Of a DNA stretch of 64,000 bases, positions 61,924-64,000 are shown in pieces. The position numbers and the translations under genes are program-made. The stretch is taken from the NCBI GenBank assembly GCA_034717495.1, contig JAYELL010000076.1, positions 79,867 through 143,866 on the forward strand. Reading direction: 5' to 3'. Numbering within the stretch: position 1 is the stretch's first letter; the number at the start of each line of letters is the position of its first letter. The notes beneath the pieces are model-generated. The model was not told the DNA's origin. It searched no databases and saw only the letters and a list, made by a program, of their open reading frames with translations. Source of the DNA: Chloroflexota bacterium. Its GTDB lineage: Bacteria; Chloroflexota; Anaerolineae; JAAEKA01.

Positions 61924-62685
61924 TTATCCTGGGTTTAGCTGTCCTCCCAGGCGATTTACCAGCGCCAACACAGCCCCGACGCAGGCCGGAAGCTCCCGCT
62001 CAAGTTGATGCCGGCTGAAAGCCAACCAGTGCCAATGGATTGATGTTGGTTGAGCCAGTATCTCTGGTTCGGCATGCGATTCAAGCTCGTATGCCTCTGC
62101 CGCGACTTCTTTCAGATCGGCGCACGGCTGACCATCTTCCTCACAGAGAATGGCGATCCGGCCATCCTGGCAGAATAGGGCAAAATCCAGAACCTGATCG
62201 CCCAGCTGGAAGCGATACTCCACCATCAACCCAGCCTCGCGCAAGGCCGTCCAAAGTCGTTCTTCGGGCCGGTCCCGCCACCAAAGATCATTGATCTCCC
62301 GGGCAGTCAACAGCTTGCTCAACGTAGTCGGAATAAAGGTAACCCGTCTGAGACGCCGGCTGGGAATGGCCTGTGACAGGCGGAGCAAGGGACCGATCTC
62401 CACCTTGTAGTAACGGTCTTTCGCCCTCGGGTGTTGGGACTCTTCAGGCAGCAACTGGTACCGGTGAACGATACGAAAGCGCTGCACTGGCGCATAGTAT
62501 CTCACAGCCCAGGCCTCATCGCCAAAAACACTGGTCTGGTAGAACGCCAGGTAGTCGGCGGCTACCCGGCGAGGCGCGCGTTTCAGTGGTATGCGATACC
62601 AACCCTGACGCTGTGCTATATCGAAATCGCCCAGGTTAGTCATTACGACCACCAGAACGCGGGCATCCTGCTCGTAGCTGTTCAT
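61924..62685 (-). CDS. Unknown protein with an EVE-like N-terminus and a nuclease-like C-terminus
   Basis: The 253-residue protein opens with LVVVMTNLGDFDIAQRQGWY, which resembles EVE/PUA-type modified-base-binding domains, followed by an aromatic-rich segment (AWAVRYYAPVQRFRIVHRY). The C-terminal third (about 165-215, YRFQLGDQVLDFALFCQDGR then IAILCEED) has the Asp...Glu spacing of PD-(D/E)XK nucleases such as Vsr/DUF559. I do not recognise a named family. It is next to uvsE (21-bp gap, same strand), so a nucleic-acid role is likely. GGGGG precedes the ATG. Confidence 0.6.
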   Translation of the reverse strand: MNSYEQDARVLVVVMTNLGDFDIAQRQGWYRIPLKRAPRRVAADYLAFYQTSVFGDEAWAVRYYAPVQRFRIVHRYQLLPEESQHPRAKDRYYKVEIGPLLRLSQAIPSRRLRRVTFIPTTLSKLLTAREINDLWWRDRPEERLWTALREAGLMVEYRFQLGDQVLDFALFCQDGRIAILCEEDGQPCADLKEVAAEAYELESHAEPEILAQPTSIHWHWLAFSRHQLERELPACVGAVLALVNRLGGQLNPG

Positions 62686-62706
62686 ATTGTTTCCCCCAAA
62701 CGGTTG

Positions 62707-63666
62707 TTAAAAGATTGCACCTGCCAAATCAGGCGCAAATCGGGCCAGGTCCCTGCGCAGACGCAACAGTGCCAGATCCTTGGCCTTGATCTCCAACATC
62801 ACATCGAACGGACGTAGACTGGCCGCTTGTTGCATCAACGCGATGAACTCAAAGGGATTCACGAAATCGGCGTGCCGGGTCCATATGGGCTCCTGCAAGA
62901 CCTGGGTGCGGCGGCCTGTCTCAGGATCCCGTTGCTCATTCACCCGCATTTCAGTCCGCGGTGAACTGAAATGGATCTTGGGACGCACGTCCGGTGGCCA
63001 GGTACCGAGACACATGGCCAGAGCCTCAGCTGTCGGGACCCGTTCAGGATTGTGAATGAGATGATGCAAGTTATCGAAAACAAGCCGGATCCCGGTCCGC
63101 TGGTGGATCCAGACAGTATCCTCGACACAAAAGCGGCCGTCGTCGTTCTCCAGCACCAGCCGGCGGCGAGTCGCTTCAGGCAAACGTACGAGATTGCGCA
63201 CGAAACGCTCCCGGGCGGCGGCGGCATTGCCGTAAACACCGCCGACGTGGATCACTATCACTGCCTCTACACCCAGACCCATGGCATCCAACAAACGAGC
63301 TTGAACGCTCAGATCGGCTGCGCTTTTGGCCACCAGGGCATCGTCGGCTGAATTGATCACCACATGCAGGGATGGGTGAAAGGAAAGGCGAAGGCCCTGA
63401 ACCCGCGCCAACTCTCCCACCTCCTCCAATTCATTCAGGCATTCGTCGATTTGGTCATGGAACTGAGGCAGATCAGGATGAGTCAGGTAGGGTGCCAGAT
63501 CTGAGGACATGCGATACATCCTGATCTGTTTGAGCCGCAGGTATTCAAAGATATCGCGCAGGTAGACCAGGCTCACGCTCAAGTGAGGCTCGTTTTGCCA
63601 ACGCCGGCTATCGTGCTCTTTTAGCCCACCCTGTCCCAGTATTTTGACAAGAAATCCCAAGCGCAT
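62707..63666 (-). CDS. UV damage endonuclease UvsE/UvdE-like
   Basis: The 319-residue TIM-barrel nuclease would nick DNA 5' to UV photoproducts and some abasic sites. It starts at MRLGFLVKILG (UvsE-type N-terminus) and contains SFHPSLHVVINSADD (about 97-111), VIHVGGVYGN (about 140-149), LENDDGRF (about 171-178) and FSSPRTEMRV (about 231-240), with the His, Glu and Asp residues expected for a three-metal site. The ATG at 63666 is preferred because homology begins there; a start at 63684 would add six residues. It heads a minus-strand operon with the unknown gene. Confidence 0.88.
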   Translation of the reverse strand: MRLGFLVKILGQGGLKEHDSRRWQNEPHLSVSLVYLRDIFEYLRLKQIRMYRMSSDLAPYLTHPDLPQFHDQIDECLNELEEVGELARVQGLRLSFHPSLHVVINSADDALVAKSAADLSVQARLLDAMGLGVEAVIVIHVGGVYGNAAAARERFVRNLVRLPEATRRRLVLENDDGRFCVEDTVWIHQRTGIRLVFDNLHHLIHNPERVPTAEALAMCLGTWPPDVRPKIHFSSPRTEMRVNEQRDPETGRRTQVLQEPIWTRHADFVNPFEFIALMQQAASLRPFDVMLEIKAKDLALLRLRRDLARFAPDLAGAIF

Positions 63667-63706
63667 GTGATGACTCTTGATCATGTGCGGAGAATGCGAC
63701 GCTGAC

Positions 63707-63735
63707 ATTCTACCAGACGCTGGAAAGATTGGCAA
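63707..63735 (-). promoter_or_regulatory. Promoter of uvsE
   Basis: On the minus strand TTGCCA (63730-63735), 17-bp spacer, TAGAAT (63707-63712) preceded by TGG. The -35 abuts the repeat array. Leader to the ATG is about 34 nt. No LexA box is present. Confidence 0.7.
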
Positions 63736-63739
63736 TCGA

Positions 63740-64000
63740 CGGCTTTCAGAAGACCGCAGACGGCGGACGGCTTTCAGAAGACCGCAGACGGCGGACCGCG
63801 GACCGCTTTCAGAGGACCACAGACAACAGACGGCGGACGGCTTTCAGAAGACCGCAGACGGCGGACGGCTTTCAGAAGACCGCAGACGGCGGACGGCTTT
63901 CAGAAGACCGCAGACGGCGGACCGCGGACCGCTTTCAGAAGACCGCAGACGGCGGACGGCTTTCAGAGGACCACAGACAACGGACGGCGGACCGCTTTCA
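63740..64000 (+). repeat. Heptad-based tandem repeat array (continues past the window)
   Basis: The core CGGCTTTCAGAAGACCGCAG with AGACGG/CGGACGG words recurs at 63740, 63768, 63803, 63838, 63866, 63894, 63929, 63957 and 63992. Spacings are 28 or 35 bp only, that is 4 or 5 times 7, with optional heptads (CCGCGGA, or a CAGACAA type) inserted. Some units carry AGAGGACCACAG instead of AGAAGACCGCAG. There are no unique spacers. A single inverted copy lies at 7067-7112. Confidence 0.9.

Noticed and set aside
63666..63735. LexA box before uvsE
   Set aside because: No GAAC-N4-GTTC palindrome is present there; the promoter is an ordinary TTGCCA-17-TAGAAT.
63740..64000. CRISPR array
   Set aside because: Units of 28 or 35 bp are joined directly or by seven-base blocks of the same words. 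There are no unique spacers of constant length and no cas genes.

Overview
The window looks like part of a bacterial chromosome with moderately high GC, most probably from the Chloroflexota (Anaerolineae/Caldilineae-like, perhaps metagenome-derived). This is inferred from the gene mix: an M16C presequence-type peptidase, FemAB-type transferase, SdrD_B/GEVED surface protein, YugP peptidase, DUF6504-like protein, UvsE, and a LexA with a Gram-positive-type GAAC-N4-GTTC operator. Several genes also have promoters with almost no leader. No rRNA, tRNA, transposase, phage gene or CRISPR array was recognised. Nearly every gap is explained by promoters, terminators or short dispersed repeats.

Layout. 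1-5.6 kb (minus strand): a polar amino-acid ABC transporter (permease cut by the window edge, internally duplicated binding lipoprotein) and a large M16C zinc peptidase. 5.9-14.9 kb (plus): an ASKHA-fold protein, a cytochrome P450 coupled to a PIG-L deacetylase, a membrane acyltransferase, a MOSC protein, phosphoglucomutase, an ANT(6)-like adenylyltransferase and a secreted protein. 14.9-18.1 kb: a decayed nitrous-oxide-reduction locus, with a nosZ fragment cut off by a hairpin-rich repeat, a four-domain NosL-PCuAC-YtkA-YtkA lipoprotein and a c-type cytochrome lipoprotein. 18.4-21 kb: a NarX/NarL-like two-component pair. 21.4-25.2 kb: a 1287-residue surface protein. 25.3-25.5 kb: a candidate small RNA. 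25.5-29.8 kb: a YheT-like hydrolase, lexA, a FemAB-like gene and a divergent WecA/TagO-like gene. 30-35.5 kb: dnaK, YugP, HtrA, a Trm112-like protein and pncC. 36-43.4 kb: Amt-family transporter, a second HtrA, an SLC13-type transporter and UspA, then a VTT-domain protein, a small membrane protein and a LysM protein. 43.5-51.2 kb: a lipoprotein-like protein, PlsC-like acyltransferase, SOS-controlled RecA paralogue, sugar-kinase-like protein, prokaryotic ionotropic glutamate receptor, phosphotriesterase homologue and a TGS GTPase. 51.5-61.3 kb: a six-gene unit (CYTH/CHAD protein, ParA, tandem eukaryote-type phosphofructokinase, pgi, pta, ackA) ending at a terminator. 61.3-64 kb: a 2H phosphoesterase, an unknown protein, UvsE and a heptad-based repeat array.

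How the parts work together. Pgm, Pgi, Pfk, Pta and AckA link glucose phosphates to acetate and substrate-level ATP. The CHAD protein and ParA in front of Pfk suggest polyphosphate-body positioning in the same transcription unit. LexA, the RecA paralogue and UvsE are DNA-damage functions, and two near-identical LexA boxes tie the first two together. The strongest candidates for new biology are the eukaryote-like duplicated Pfk, the CHAD-ParA couple, the NosL-PCuAC-YtkA fusion beside a broken nosZ, the SOS-regulated RecA-like protein without its catalytic glutamate, and the repeat-built leaderless promoters. All functional calls rest on motif recognition by eye; no search was run.
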